NCBI RefSeq assembly: GCF_040253615.1
Contig: NZ_JBEJGY010000004.1
Coordinates: 5,704,001-5,768,000, forward strand
Source of the DNA: Streptomyces sp. Edi4
GTDB lineage: Bacteria > Actinomycetota > Actinomycetes > Streptomycetales > Streptomycetaceae
DNA: 64,000 nt
Direction: 5' to 3'
This document shows, piece after piece, positions 8,598 to 16,484 of the stretch; position 1 is the stretch's first letter; every line of letters starts with the position of its first letter. A model generated the notes under the pieces. It saw nothing but the letters and a program-made list of their open reading frames with translations, was not told the DNA's origin and did no database searches. Both the position numbers and the translations under genes were made by a program.

Positions 8598-9312
8598 GGA
8601 TGTTGACCGCGCGGGCGACGACCAGCACGACGGTCAGGAGCGACACGGCGGACTGGAGCATCATCAGCATCTTCGCCCACCGGTTCAGCGGCATCACGTC
8701 CGTCGGGCTGAACGCGGTGGCGTTGGTGAACGACAGGTACAGATAGTCGGGGAAGGCCGGCTCCCAGTGGGGCGGGGCCAGTTCGGGGCTCTGCATCTGC
8801 GGGAAGAGGAAGTCGGGGTAGACGCGGTCCGCCCGCATCCGCGCCAGCGGGCCGCCCCGGTCCCACTCCCAGTACCAGAGCGCGAAGACGATCACGTTGG
8901 TGAGCCAGATGCCGCCGCCCGTCACGAGGAGGGCGGCGGCATCGGCGCCTTCCTGGCCCCGTACGAGCCCGACGACCAGCCGCACGGCCGACCACCCGTT
9001 GGCGGCGCTGATGCACGCGATCAGAACGAGCCCGGCCGGCCGGTAGAACCGCGCGGCCCGCTCGATGCGGACGGGGTTGGCCGCGATCAGGGCGGCCATG
9101 AGCGCGACTTCGAGCCCGGGCAGCAGCCACCCCGGACGCAGGGTCAGCCGCGCGGGCAGCGTCCACTGCAACGCGACCGCGACGAGCACGGCAACAGTCG
9201 ATGCCCACCGCGACTCCCCCCGGGTCACCCGCAACCAGGCAGGCACGGGCCGGCCGGCCCCGGGATCGGACTCGGGCTGCGGTACATCCGGTACGTGCGT
9301 CACGCCCCCCAT
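8590..9312 (-). CDS. Integral membrane protein with channel-like C-terminal pair of helices
   Basis: Unrecognised membrane protein of ~240 aa. After a Pro-rich N-terminus there are hydrophobic helices at about residues 32-50, 55-72, 80-100 and 115-140. A soluble loop follows (DRVYPDFLFPQMQSPEL ...), then two C-terminal helices around SFTNATAFSPTDVMPL and MMLQSAVSLLTVVLVVARAV. The helix-loop-helix with TDVMP resembles the pore-loop architecture of 2-TM ion channels and DUF1345 proteins, but no TVGYG filter is present, so channel function is not claimed. The start is ATG 9312 rather than 9384, since the upstream residues are low-complexity. It ends 8 bp inside the convergent dctA. Confidence 0.65.
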   Translation of the reverse strand: MGGVTHVPDVPQPESDPGAGRPVPAWLRVTRGESRWASTVAVLVAVALQWTLPARLTLRPGWLLPGLEVALMAALIAANPVRIERAARFYRPAGLVLIACISAANGWSAVRLVVGLVRGQEGADAAALLVTGGGIWLTNVIVFALWYWEWDRGGPLARMRADRVYPDFLFPQMQSPELAPPHWEPAFPDYLYLSFTNATAFSPTDVMPLNRWAKMLMMLQSAVSLLTVVLVVARAVNILK

Positions 9313-9447
9313 GCTCCCGCGCCCACCCCCCGACCGGCGACCCGGCTCACCCGCCGGAACCGGCCGGGTACGTGTACCACCCACTGTGCGCGGCGCGCAG
9401 GGTGCGGAGCACGTGACGGGGGCATCCGGTTCGGCGGCTGCCGCGGT

Positions 9448-9993
9448 TCATCCGATCCTGACCTCGTAGCGAAGGCGCTGAAGCGCGGCGGGCATGGTCA
9501 TCATGTCGACCTGGATGGCCCGGTCGTCCGCGTCCATGGTGGTGCGCACGATCCGCAGGACCGGTGCGCCGGGGGCGAGCCCCAGTACGTCCTGGGCTTC
9601 GTCGTCGGGGAGCGCCGCGAGGACGTCCTCGCGCACCCTGACACCCGTGTGGCCGAGTTCGGCCAGCAGCCGTACCGCGCCGCCGCGAATCTTCGCGGTG
9701 CCGGCGAGGGGCGTACCGCGGGCAATGCTCAACGGGTAGTAGCTGTCGGTCAGTTCGCAAGGCTGCTCATCGAGGTACATCACCCTGCGCCGGATGACGA
9801 CCGGCATCCCCTCGGGCCCTTCGAAGGCCACCGAGACCTCGGCCGGGGCGGCCACCTCCCCGGCGTACACGATGCGCTGTCGCCCGGTGCCGCCCCGGGC
9901 GGCACCCTCGGCTTTCCAGGCGTCGGCCGCGGAGCCACCGCCGTGCACAGCCAGATACGGCAACGAACTGCTGACCCACTCGCCGACGCTCAT
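9448..9993 (-). CDS. UTRA-domain protein lacking a GntR DNA-binding domain
   Basis: This 181-aa protein corresponds to the ligand-binding UTRA domain of HutC-type GntR regulators. Features include RRRVMYLDEQPCELTDSYYP, TGVRVREDVLAALPDDEAQ, APVLRIVRTTMDADDRAIQ and a terminal RYEVRIG. The usual N-terminal winged helix is absent. The start at ATG 9993 is supported by GGGAGG 5-6 nt upstream, so the absence is not a wrong start choice. It may sense a small molecule and act through a partner, or be a decayed regulator. Similar short UTRA proteins are, to my knowledge, common in Streptomyces. Confidence 0.8.
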   Translation of the reverse strand: MSVGEWVSSSLPYLAVHGGGSAADAWKAEGAARGGTGRQRIVYAGEVAAPAEVSVAFEGPEGMPVVIRRRVMYLDEQPCELTDSYYPLSIARGTPLAGTAKIRGGAVRLLAELGHTGVRVREDVLAALPDDEAQDVLGLAPGAPVLRIVRTTMDADDRAIQVDMMTMPAALQRLRYEVRIG

Positions 9994-10119
9994 CGAGTCC
10001 TCCCGCGGATGTCCTGCTGACGGCTGCGCCGTCCACGGTAGGGGACGCACGGCCCCGGTACGCACGGCCGGAGGCACGCATGGCCGGACGCACCCCGGCC
10101 CGACTCCGCCCGGGCCTGG

Positions 10120-10574
10120 TCACGTGCCCAGGGCCTTCACCGCCTGGTAGTACGTCCACGCCGTCGCGTCGCACGACGCCTTCTTCGCGCTGCCGTACGC
10201 GCCGCACACGCGCTTCAGGTCCTCGTACAGGGCGCGCTGTCCAGGCGGGGCTTGTTGGCGGGGAACTGGGCGGCCGCCTTGTAGTTGCGGTAGCCGAAGT
10301 CGTGGCGGGCGCAGGAGGACTTGAAGGGGAAGCCGAAGGGGTTGTCGGGGGATTTCGAGCAGTAGTCGGTCGACCAGTCGAAGCCGTAGGCCGACCAGCG
10401 GGACTGGTCGGCGCGGGCGGCCTGGAACGCGTTCGAGCTGGCCGCGTCGGTCTGGGTGAAGGAGGCGAGCACCTGCGCCTTGTCGGCCGGGGCGGCCTGG
10501 GCCGGGGCGGTGGCCAGTGCGGCGAGCGTGAGCGCCGTTACGGCAGTCATGCTGAGGGCGGTACGACGGCGCAT
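10120..10574 (-). pseudogene. Secreted prokaryotic phospholipase A2, frameshifted
   Basis: Family: small Ca-dependent secreted PLA2 as in Streptomyces violaceoruber. The first frame (start ATG 10574, GGAGG 7 nt upstream) encodes a signal peptide ending AQA and a mature protein beginning APADKAQVLASFTQT. It includes the catalytic HD motif SCARHDFGYRN and RLDSA with the second Asp. At ~10231-10238 two extra bases in a GCGC run break the frame. Without them the product continues LYEDLKRVCGAY ... CDATAWTYYQAVK in another frame, as in intact homologues. Unrepaired translation stops at 10215 (119 aa) and loses two C-terminal cysteines. It is either a true pseudogene or a sequencing error in a GC run. 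Confidence 0.8.
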
Positions 10575-10777
10575 CCTGAACCTCCGTGGAGTGTCCGGCA
10601 ATTGATGTGCCGTCACTCTGGCTCCACGGGCCATGCGCGCGCCATAGGTTCAGTTGAAATGCGGATGTCGGGCAGGCGAAGGTCGCGGTCGCCACCCGGG
10701 TGCCTGCCCGTTGGGGGCCGTCCTGGTCGTGGCCACGCCGGTCGTGACCCGCGCGGGCGCGGGGCCGCTCCGTGCGC

Positions 10778-11410
10778 CTACCGGCTCAGTGCCGCCGCCA
10801 CCACGTCGGCCGTCCGCTCCGGCGGGACGCCCGCCGACAGGAGCAGGGTCGTGGCCGCCGCGCGGCCCGCCTCGGACGCGGGCAGGGCGCCCTCGTTGAC
10901 CGCCTCCATGAGCCCGAACAGGGACTGCTCGTGGACGTAGGCGAGCGCGGCGGGCGGCAGGTGGGAGGCGAACACGCCCTTGAGGAGCCCCAGTTGGAGC
11001 AGGTCCACGCACTCCTTGCGGACCGGGGCCAGGCGCTGCTTGATGCCGGCCATGGTGACGCTGCGCTGGGCGAGGGCGACCAGGAGCCGGTAGCGGTCGG
11101 CGATCTCCCAGACCGCGAGCGTCGCACGGGCCAGCGCCTCGGCCGGGTCGGCGATGCCCTCGCGCCCCTCGCGGTGCGCCTCGGCGACCGTCTGTGCCGC
11201 CTCGTCCACGAGCGCCGCGATCAGCGCGTCCCGGCTCGGGAAGTGCCCGTACACCGTGCGCCGTACGACCCCCGCCGACCGGGCGATCTGGTCCATCGAG
11301 GCATCCGGGTCGCGGACCAGCTCGGCGAAGGCCACCTCCATGATGCGGCGGCGGTTCGCGTCGGCGCGGCCGCCCGAGGGGGAGGGGGCGGCGGCGGGGG
11401 TAGCAGTCAC
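10778..11410 (-). CDS. TetR-family repressor of the divergent MFS exporter
   Basis: Cytoplasmic TetR/AcrR repressor (210 aa). The N-terminal HTH is FAELVRDPDASMDQIARSAG followed by VVRRTVYGHFPSRDALIAAL, which is canonical. The C-terminal ligand domain is helical and Ala/Leu-rich. The start is GTG 11410; the much longer open frame upstream is only antisense to the exporter gene. It is divergent from the MFS gene, and three 18-bp dyad elements with TTGCAC cores lie in the 174-bp gap. The model is repression of both genes until an exported toxic ligand is bound. Confidence 0.9.
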   Translation of the reverse strand: MTATPAAAPSPSGGRADANRRRIMEVAFAELVRDPDASMDQIARSAGVVRRTVYGHFPSRDALIAALVDEAAQTVAEAHREGREGIADPAEALARATLAVWEIADRYRLLVALAQRSVTMAGIKQRLAPVRKECVDLLQLGLLKGVFASHLPPAALAYVHEQSLFGLMEAVNEGALPASEAGRAAATTLLLSAGVPPERTADVVAAALSR

Positions 11411-11419
11411 AGCCCCATT

Positions 11420-11482
11420 TTGCACAGCGCCGTGCAGGGGCGTAAATTGCACAGCAGTGTGTAATTGCACATCAATGTGCAA
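11420..11482. promoter_or_regulatory. Three operator-like TTGCAC dyads between TetR and MFS genes
   Basis: Three 18-bp dyads occupy 11420-11437 (TTGCACAGCGCCGTGCAG), 11447-11464 (TTGCACAGCAGTGTGTAA) and 11465-11482 (TTGCACATCAATGTGCAA). The last has perfect 8-bp arms. Centres are 27 and 18 bp apart. The elements are unusually AT-rich for this genome and lie between divergent start codons, so they are probably TetR operators. Binding is inferred. Confidence 0.7.
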
Positions 11483-11584
11483 TTGGATCTCCCTGGTCGG
11501 GTCCCGGCGAACGCCGACTCGGGTCCCGCCGGACGCCGGGCCGGGGAACGCGAACCGAAGCAAGGCACAGGAAGGGTGAGACGC

Positions 11585-13255
11585 GTGAGTCTCGTCATCA
11601 ATCAGCCCGTCGAGCAGATGGGGACGCCCTACCGGCGGCGCTGGTGGGCGCTGCTCGTGCTCTGTCTCAGCCTGCTGATCATCGTGATGGCGAACACCGC
11701 CCTCACCGTCGCCGCCCCCGACATGACCAAGGACCTGGGGCTCAGCAGCTCCGACCTCCAGTGGGTCATCGACGGCTACACCGTCCCCTACGCCGCCCTG
11801 ATGCTGCTGCTCGGCGCGATAGGCGACAAGTACAGCCGCCGGGGCGCGCTCGTGCTCGGCCTCCTCGTCTTCGCCGGCGCCTCCGTGGTCGGCTCGCTGG
11901 TCGACAGCTCCACCGGTGTCATCGCCTCCCGCGCCGTCATGGGCGTCGGCGCCGCGCTGATCATGCCAGCGACCCTGTCGCTGCTCGCCTCCACGTTCCC
12001 GCGCGCCGAGCGCGCCAAGGCGATCCTGCTGTGGACCGCGACCGCCGGCATCGCCATCGCCGCAGGACCGCTGGTCGCGGGCGCGCTCCTGGAGAACCAC
12101 GGCTGGGCCTCGACGTTCCTCATCAACGTGCCGATCGCGCTGATCGCGGTCGTCGGCGCGTTCGTCCTCGTACCGCCGTCCAAGGCCGCCCACCACGACC
12201 GCATCGACTACGTCGGCGGCCTGCTCTCGGTGGTTTCCGTGGGCGCCCTGGTCTACATGATCATCCAGGGCCCGCACTTCGGCTGGGACGCCAAGGCGAT
12301 CGGCGCCGCCGTCATCGCCGGTCTCGGACTCGTGGCCTTCGTGGTGTGGGAGCTGCGCCACCCCCGGCCCGTCCTGAACGTACGCCGCTTCGCGCACCGC
12401 ATGTTCTCGGGCTCGCTGCTCGCCGTCGCGCTGTTCTTCCTCGCCGTCTTCGGCGCGTTCTACTACCTCACCCAGCACCTCCAGTTCGTGCTCGGCTACA
12501 CCCCGCTGGAGACCGGCGTCCGCATGCTGCCGCTGGCCGGCGCGGTCTTCGTGGGATCGGCCCTGACCGGGTTCCTCACGCCCCGGCTCGGCATGAAGGT
12601 CACGGTCACCGCCGGCATGGTCGCGGGAACCGTCGCGCTCGCGCTGCTCACCCGCGTCGACTCGGCCTCCGGCTACGGCGACTTCCTCGCCCCGCTGATC
12701 ATCCTCGGCGTCGCGATCGGCCTCGCCCTGTCGCCCTGCACCGACGCGATCATGGGCGCCTTCCCCGAGGCCGAACTCGGCGTCGGCGGCGCCGTCAACG
12801 ACACCTCGCTCGAACTCGGCGGCTCGCTCGGCATCGCCATCCTCGGCTCGGTGCTCGCCAAGTCGTACTCCTCGCACCTCGCGGACGCCACCGCCGGTAC
12901 GAAGCTGCCCGCCTCCGCGCTCAGCACCGCCCAGGACTCGGTCGGCGCCGGATACGCCGTCGCCCAGGGCATCGGCGACCAGGCCAAGCAGCTCGGCGCT
13001 CAGGCCCTGCACGCGGGCACCCCGCAGCAGGCCGCCCAGCTCAAGGCCCAGGCCGAGCAACTGGCCGCCGGGGCCCAGCAGATGAGCCACGCCGTCGGCT
13101 CCGCCTTCTCCGACGCGGTCGCCCGCACCAGTCTCGTCGGCGCCGTGATCCTGGGCGTCGGCACGGTCCTGGTCGCCGTGCTCCTGCCGCGCCGCGGCAA
13201 GGGCGAGGAGCAGGCCGGGCAGAGCGCAGAGGAGCGCGAGAGCGTCACGGTCTGA
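11585..13255 (+). CDS. MFS drug exporter, DHA2 (14-TM) family
   Basis: Proton-driven multidrug efflux protein (556 aa) of the QacA/SmvA/LfrA type in the cytoplasmic membrane. TM1 is ALLVLCLSLLIIVMANTALTV. The family motif LQWVIDGYTVPYAALMLL, the loop motif GAIGDKYSRRGALVLG and RAVMGVGAALIMP are all present. Fourteen helices can be counted, with a hydrophilic C-terminal region (~470-520) rich in Gln/Ala before the last helix. The start is GTG 11585 (GAAGGGTGAG upstream), placed after the operator cluster; an upstream ATG would put coding sequence across the operators. Likely controlled by the divergent TetR protein. The substrate is unknown. Confidence 0.92.
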   Translation: MSLVINQPVEQMGTPYRRRWWALLVLCLSLLIIVMANTALTVAAPDMTKDLGLSSSDLQWVIDGYTVPYAALMLLLGAIGDKYSRRGALVLGLLVFAGASVVGSLVDSSTGVIASRAVMGVGAALIMPATLSLLASTFPRAERAKAILLWTATAGIAIAAGPLVAGALLENHGWASTFLINVPIALIAVVGAFVLVPPSKAAHHDRIDYVGGLLSVVSVGALVYMIIQGPHFGWDAKAIGAAVIAGLGLVAFVVWELRHPRPVLNVRRFAHRMFSGSLLAVALFFLAVFGAFYYLTQHLQFVLGYTPLETGVRMLPLAGAVFVGSALTGFLTPRLGMKVTVTAGMVAGTVALALLTRVDSASGYGDFLAPLIILGVAIGLALSPCTDAIMGAFPEAELGVGGAVNDTSLELGGSLGIAILGSVLAKSYSSHLADATAGTKLPASALSTAQDSVGAGYAVAQGIGDQAKQLGAQALHAGTPQQAAQLKAQAEQLAAGAQQMSHAVGSAFSDAVARTSLVGAVILGVGTVLVAVLLPRRGKGEEQAGQSAEERESVTV

Positions 13256-13272
13256 CCCGCGCCGCCCAGCGC

Positions 13273-13356
13273 CCGGCCCGCACGGTTCAGGACCCGGCCC
13301 GCACGGCTGAGTACCCGGCCCGTACGGCTCGGCGCCCGGCCCGTACGGCTCAGCCC
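13273..13356. repeat. Four tandem 21-bp repeats between convergent genes
   Basis: Units start at 13273, 13294, 13315 and 13336; each is CCGGCCCG(C/T)ACGG(C/T)T followed by a variable 7-nt tail. The last unit covers the stop codon of the aldo/keto reductase gene (13350-13352). No open frame depends on them. They may act as a bidirectional termination buffer or simply be an unstable minisatellite. Confidence 0.8.
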
Positions 13357-14219
13357 AGCAGCGCCAGCTCCGCCCCGCTCAGTACGAGATCGGCCGCACC
13401 GGCCGAGTCCCGTACCGACGCGGGGCGGCTGCCGCCCGGAATCGGCAGCACCACCGGCGCCAGGCTCAACAGCCAGGCCAGTACCACCTGTTGAGGGCTC
13501 ACGCCCCGCTCGCGCGCCACCGCGTGGAAGGGCGACTCGGGCGTGGGAGCGCCGCCGGGACCCTCGAGCGCGCTGCGGGAGATCCCGCCGAGCGGGCTCC
13601 ACGGCATGAACGCGAGCCCGAGTTCCGCGCAGAGCCGCAGCTCGGGCCCGCTGTCGCGGACGGCGGGCGAGAAGCGGTTCTGCACGCTGACGAGCCGGTC
13701 GCCCAGGATCTCCCGCGCCTCGCGGATCTGCTCACTGTCCACATTGGAGAGCCCCACCGCCCGGACCTTGCCCTCCTCGGCGAGCTCGCGCAGCGCGCCG
13801 ACGGACTCCGCGAACGGCACCCCGGGGTCGGGCTTGTGCAGCTGGTAGAGGCCGATCGCCTCGGCGCCGAGCCGCTTCAGGGAGGCCTCGGCGGCCCGCC
13901 GCAGATGGCCCGGGTCGGCCCGTACCGTCCAGTCACCGTCGTCGGTGCGCCCCCGCCCGCCCTTCGTGGCGACCAGGACCTCATCGGTCGCGCCACCGTA
14001 GGCCGCGAGGGCCCGGGCGATCAGGAGCTCGTTGTGGCCCGGCTCGCCGCCCGGCGCGTAGTAGGAGTCGGCGGTGTCGATGAGCGTGATCCCCGCGTCC
14101 AGCGCGGCGTGCACGGTGGACAGCGCCCGCGCCTCGTCCGGACGCCCCTCGATGGACAGCGGCATCGCCCCGTATCCGACCGCGCCGACCTTGAAGGGTC
14201 CAATGGTGCGGTAGAGCAT
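13350..14219 (-). CDS. Aldo/keto reductase
   Basis: NADPH-dependent oxidoreductase with a TIM barrel (289 aa). The catalytic tetrad is visible: Asp and Tyr in LIDTADSYY, Lys in VLVATKGG and His in LYQLHKPDP. The cofactor-binding C-terminal segment LPIPGGSRPASVRDS is present. It is the second gene after the epimerase gene, with a 1-nt gap (TGA-C-ATG), so the two are co-transcribed and may act on the same carbonyl or sugar substrate. The 3' end lies in a 21-bp tandem repeat. Confidence 0.93.
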   Translation of the reverse strand: MLYRTIGPFKVGAVGYGAMPLSIEGRPDEARALSTVHAALDAGITLIDTADSYYAPGGEPGHNELLIARALAAYGGATDEVLVATKGGRGRTDDGDWTVRADPGHLRRAAEASLKRLGAEAIGLYQLHKPDPGVPFAESVGALRELAEEGKVRAVGLSNVDSEQIREAREILGDRLVSVQNRFSPAVRDSGPELRLCAELGLAFMPWSPLGGISRSALEGPGGAPTPESPFHAVARERGVSPQQVVLAWLLSLAPVVLPIPGGSRPASVRDSAGAADLVLSGAELALLG

Positions 14220-14220
14220 G

Positions 14221-15126
14221 TCAGTTGACTCCGATCGTCTCGGCGACGGCGCGCGTCAGCCAGTCCTTGGTGTGGGAGAAGGTGAAGCCCAGCGACTCGG
14301 CGCGGGCGTTGTCCATCGCGTACGAGCGGGCGAAGGAGAACGGCGACACCGCCCCGACCTCGACGGGCTGGTAGCGGACGGCGGGGTGGCCGCCACCGAG
14401 CGCGCCGGCGACCGCCGCCACGATGTCCTCGGTGCCCAGCGGTCCGTGCGAGGCGGCGTTCACCGGTCCGGTGAAGTCCTGGCGGGTCACCCAGAACAGG
14501 AACGCGGCGATCTCCTCGACGTCGATGTACGTCGCCGGGCAGTTGGGCACGGCGACCGCGACGGGCTCCCCGGCGCGGATCCGGTCGGCGTAATGCGGCA
14601 GGCGTCCGGTGAAGTCGTCGGCCCCGCCCAGGACATGGGCCACCCGCACCGCGACATGAGGGAACGGGGGGTCGGCGGCGAACACCGCCTCCGCCTGTCG
14701 CTTGCCCTCGCCGTAGTACTCCGCGACGAACTCCGGCTCGTGCCAGGGGAGTTCCCCGGTGACCACCACCGTTGACGCGTCGAGCGCGCTCTCGGACACC
14801 GGCTCCGCGCAGTCCTCGTACTCGTACACCTCGACCGTGGAGGTCATGACGTAGCGCGCGGTGCGGCCGGTGAACACCCGCCGGGCGATCGCGGCCTGGC
14901 GGGGGGTGTAGCAGACCTGGTCGACCACGACGTCGAAGACGCGCTCGCCCACGGCGGCGGCCAGCGAGGCCTCGTCGTCGCGGTCGGCGATCAGCTGCCG
15001 CACGCCCGGCGGTGGCGGGGTCGAACCCCGGTTCAGGACCGTGACCCGGTCACCCGCCGCGAGCAGCCGCGCGATGAGCCGCTTGCCGAAGTAGCGGTTT
15101 CCCCCGATGACCAGAACCTCACGCAT
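14221..15126 (-). CDS. NAD(P)-dependent epimerase/dehydratase (extended SDR)
   Basis: Short-chain dehydrogenase with an N-terminal Rossmann motif (VLVIGGNRYFGKRLIARLL, a GxxxxGK variant), about 301 aa. VVDQVCYTPRQAA and VMTSTVEVYE are typical of the subfamily often annotated as NAD-epimerase or reductase. The catalytic Tyr-Lys pair is probably YYGEGKRQAE. Start choice is between ATG 15135 and ATG 15126; the latter is preferred because AAGGGG is 9 nt upstream. It is coupled to the downstream aldo/keto reductase and divergent from an Lrp-type regulator, which is a plausible controller. The substrate is unknown. Confidence 0.85.
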   Translation of the reverse strand: MREVLVIGGNRYFGKRLIARLLAAGDRVTVLNRGSTPPPPGVRQLIADRDDEASLAAAVGERVFDVVVDQVCYTPRQAAIARRVFTGRTARYVMTSTVEVYEYEDCAEPVSESALDASTVVVTGELPWHEPEFVAEYYGEGKRQAEAVFAADPPFPHVAVRVAHVLGGADDFTGRLPHYADRIRAGEPVAVAVPNCPATYIDVEEIAAFLFWVTRQDFTGPVNAASHGPLGTEDIVAAVAGALGGGHPAVRYQPVEVGAVSPFSFARSYAMDNARAESLGFTFSHTKDWLTRAVAETIGVN

Positions 15127-15204
15127 GTTCTCCATCCCCTTCCCACCTGCGGTTTCTCCCGATACCAGTGTTACGTTGACGGCCCATGGACTGAAGGGGG
15201 AAAC

Positions 15205-15735
15205 ATGGGAGATCTCGCGGCGGTACCGAAACAACCACGGCATTCGCGCGCCATCGCCAACGATTCGTCAGCGGGCTTCGACGCGGTGGACCGGCAGTTG
15301 CTCGAAGTCGTCCAGCGGGAGGGCCGGATCAAGCTCAGCGAGCTCGGCCGGCGGGTGCGGCTGAGCCCGGCCGCGGTCACCGAGCGGCTGCGCCGCCTGG
15401 AGGCGGGCGGCGCGATCACGGGGTACGGGGCGCGGGTCGATCCGGCCCGGCTCGGCTACGGCATTCAGGCGTTCATCCGGGTCAGTCCGCACGGCGGTTA
15501 CAGCCTGAAGCACCCCAGGACCCTGGAGCTGATGGAGCGCCCGGAGATCACCGAGGTGCACCACGTGGTGGGGGAGGACTGCTGGATCCTCAAGGTGGCC
15601 GTCGCCGACACGGTCCATCTGGAGGAGGTCCTGGAGCAGACGTCGGCGCTGGGGCGTACGACGACGTCGATCGTGCTGTCGTCGCCGGTCGGCGGCCGCG
15701 AGGGGAAGCCGCTGCTGCCGCCGGTGGCGGGCTGA
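15205..15735 (+). CDS. Lrp/AsnC-family transcriptional regulator
   Basis: Amino-acid-responsive type regulator (176 aa). An unstructured ~25-residue N-terminus precedes the AsnC HTH: FDAVDRQLLEVVQREGRIKL, SELGRRVRLSPAAVTERLRRLE, then GAITGYGARVDPARLGYGI. The C-terminal RAM domain includes VHHVVGEDCWILKVAV and HLEEVLEQ. The start is ATG 15205 with AAGGGGG about 5 nt upstream. Divergence from the epimerase-reductase operon (78-bp gap) suggests it regulates that operon. Confidence 0.92.
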   Translation: MGDLAAVPKQPRHSRAIANDSSAGFDAVDRQLLEVVQREGRIKLSELGRRVRLSPAAVTERLRRLEAGGAITGYGARVDPARLGYGIQAFIRVSPHGGYSLKHPRTLELMERPEITEVHHVVGEDCWILKVAVADTVHLEEVLEQTSALGRTTTSIVLSSPVGGREGKPLLPPVAG

Positions 15736-15745
15736 CGCTCGGCGC

Positions 15746-15870
15746 CGGTGCGGCGCGGGCCGGTGCGGTGCGGGCCGGTGCGGTGCGGGCCGGGGTAAGG
15801 CGGGCCGGGGTAAGGCGGGCCGGTGCGGTGCGGTGCGGTGCGGTGCGGTGCGGTGCGGTGCGGTGCGGGG
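15746..15870. repeat. Pentanucleotide repeat array (CGGTG and variants, 25 units)
   Basis: From 15746 to 15870 the sequence is divisible into 5-bp units throughout: CGGTG, CGGCG, CGGGC, CGGGG and TAAGG in mixed order, then nine uninterrupted CGGTG copies at 15821-15865 and a final CGGGG. It lies between the Lrp stop and the MerR promoter. The perfect tail suggests replication slippage, so copy number may vary among isolates. Confidence 0.95.
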
Positions 15871-15897
15871 CGCCGGCACCCGGGATTGCCCTCGTGC

Positions 15898-15928
15898 TTG
15901 CCTTGCCGTCGGCGTCAAGGATTACCGT
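15898..15928 (+). promoter_or_regulatory. Probable MerR-type promoter with 19-bp spacer and dyad
   Basis: A -35-like TTGCCT (15898-15903) and -10-like TACCGT (15923-15928) are 19 bp apart. The spacer region carries the 20-bp imperfect dyad CCTTGCCGTCGGCGTCAAGG (15901-15920, 16 of 20 symmetric). An over-long spacer with a central dyad is the known hallmark of MerR-family promoters. Predicted initiation would fall at or next to ATG 15936, implying a leaderless message. Confidence 0.65.
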
Positions 15929-15935
15929 CCTTGTC

Positions 15936-16484
15936 ATGCGCATCGGCGAGCTCGCGGCGCGGGCAGGGACGACCACCCGCACGCTTCGGTACTACGAGTC
16001 GCGCGGCCTGCTGGCCGCGCGGCGGACCGACAACGGCTACCGCACGTACGACGAGAACGACCTGCGGCTGCTCCAGCAGATCAAGACGCTTCAGGACTTC
16101 GGGTTCGACCTGGAGGAGACGCGGCCCTTCGTGGAGTGCCTGCGGGCCGGCCACCCGGCCGGGGACACCTGCCCCGCCTCGCTCGCCGTGTACCGCCGCA
16201 AGCTGAGCGATCTCGACGCGCTGATCGGTGAACTCACCGCCGTGCGCGCCCAGGTGGGCGAGGAGCTGGCGCGGGCCGAGGTGATGGCGGCGGCGCAGGT
16301 CCCCGGCGGCCCCGACCCGCTCTGCGAACTGAGCCCGCCGCACACGCGACAGCACGCGGAACCGCACACGCGTCAGCACGCGCAACCGCAAACCGAACGG
16401 CACGCGCAACCACCGGCCGAACGGCAAAGCCAACGGCACGCGCCACCGCACGCGGGGCCGGCGACAGGGGAGACGAGACAGTGA
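15936..16484 (+). CDS. MerR-family regulator with His/Gln-rich repetitive tail
   Basis: DNA-distorting activator/repressor, 182 aa. The N-terminal winged helix (MRIGELAARAGTTTRTLRYY, ESRGLLAARRTDNGYRTY) is canonical, followed by a dimerisation helix. Two cysteines in VECLRAGHPAGDTCPASL sit at the start of that helix, as in redox- or metal-sensing members. From about residue 130 the protein becomes a low-complexity tail with repeated HTRQHAEP/HTRQHAQP-like units and seven or more His residues, encoded by ~24-bp degenerate repeats. It overlaps the thioredoxin gene by GTGA, so both are one operon. A thiol-stress or metal-linked role is inferred. Confidence 0.9.
   Translation: MRIGELAARAGTTTRTLRYYESRGLLAARRTDNGYRTYDENDLRLLQQIKTLQDFGFDLEETRPFVECLRAGHPAGDTCPASLAVYRRKLSDLDALIGELTAVRAQVGEELARAEVMAAAQVPGGPDPLCELSPPHTRQHAEPHTRQHAQPQTERHAQPPAERQSQRHAPPHAGPATGETRQ

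Noticed and set aside
10778..13090. Open frame of 770 codons on the minus strand
   Set aside because: Only the 3' 210 codons are the TetR gene; the rest is antisense to the MFS exporter with low-complexity Gly/Glu/Arg composition.
15736..15935. Pentamer array considered as coding (Arg-Thr-Ala-Pro-His repeats on the minus strand)
   Set aside because: A period of 5 cannot preserve codon meaning on length change, and no start with ribosome site or homology exists.
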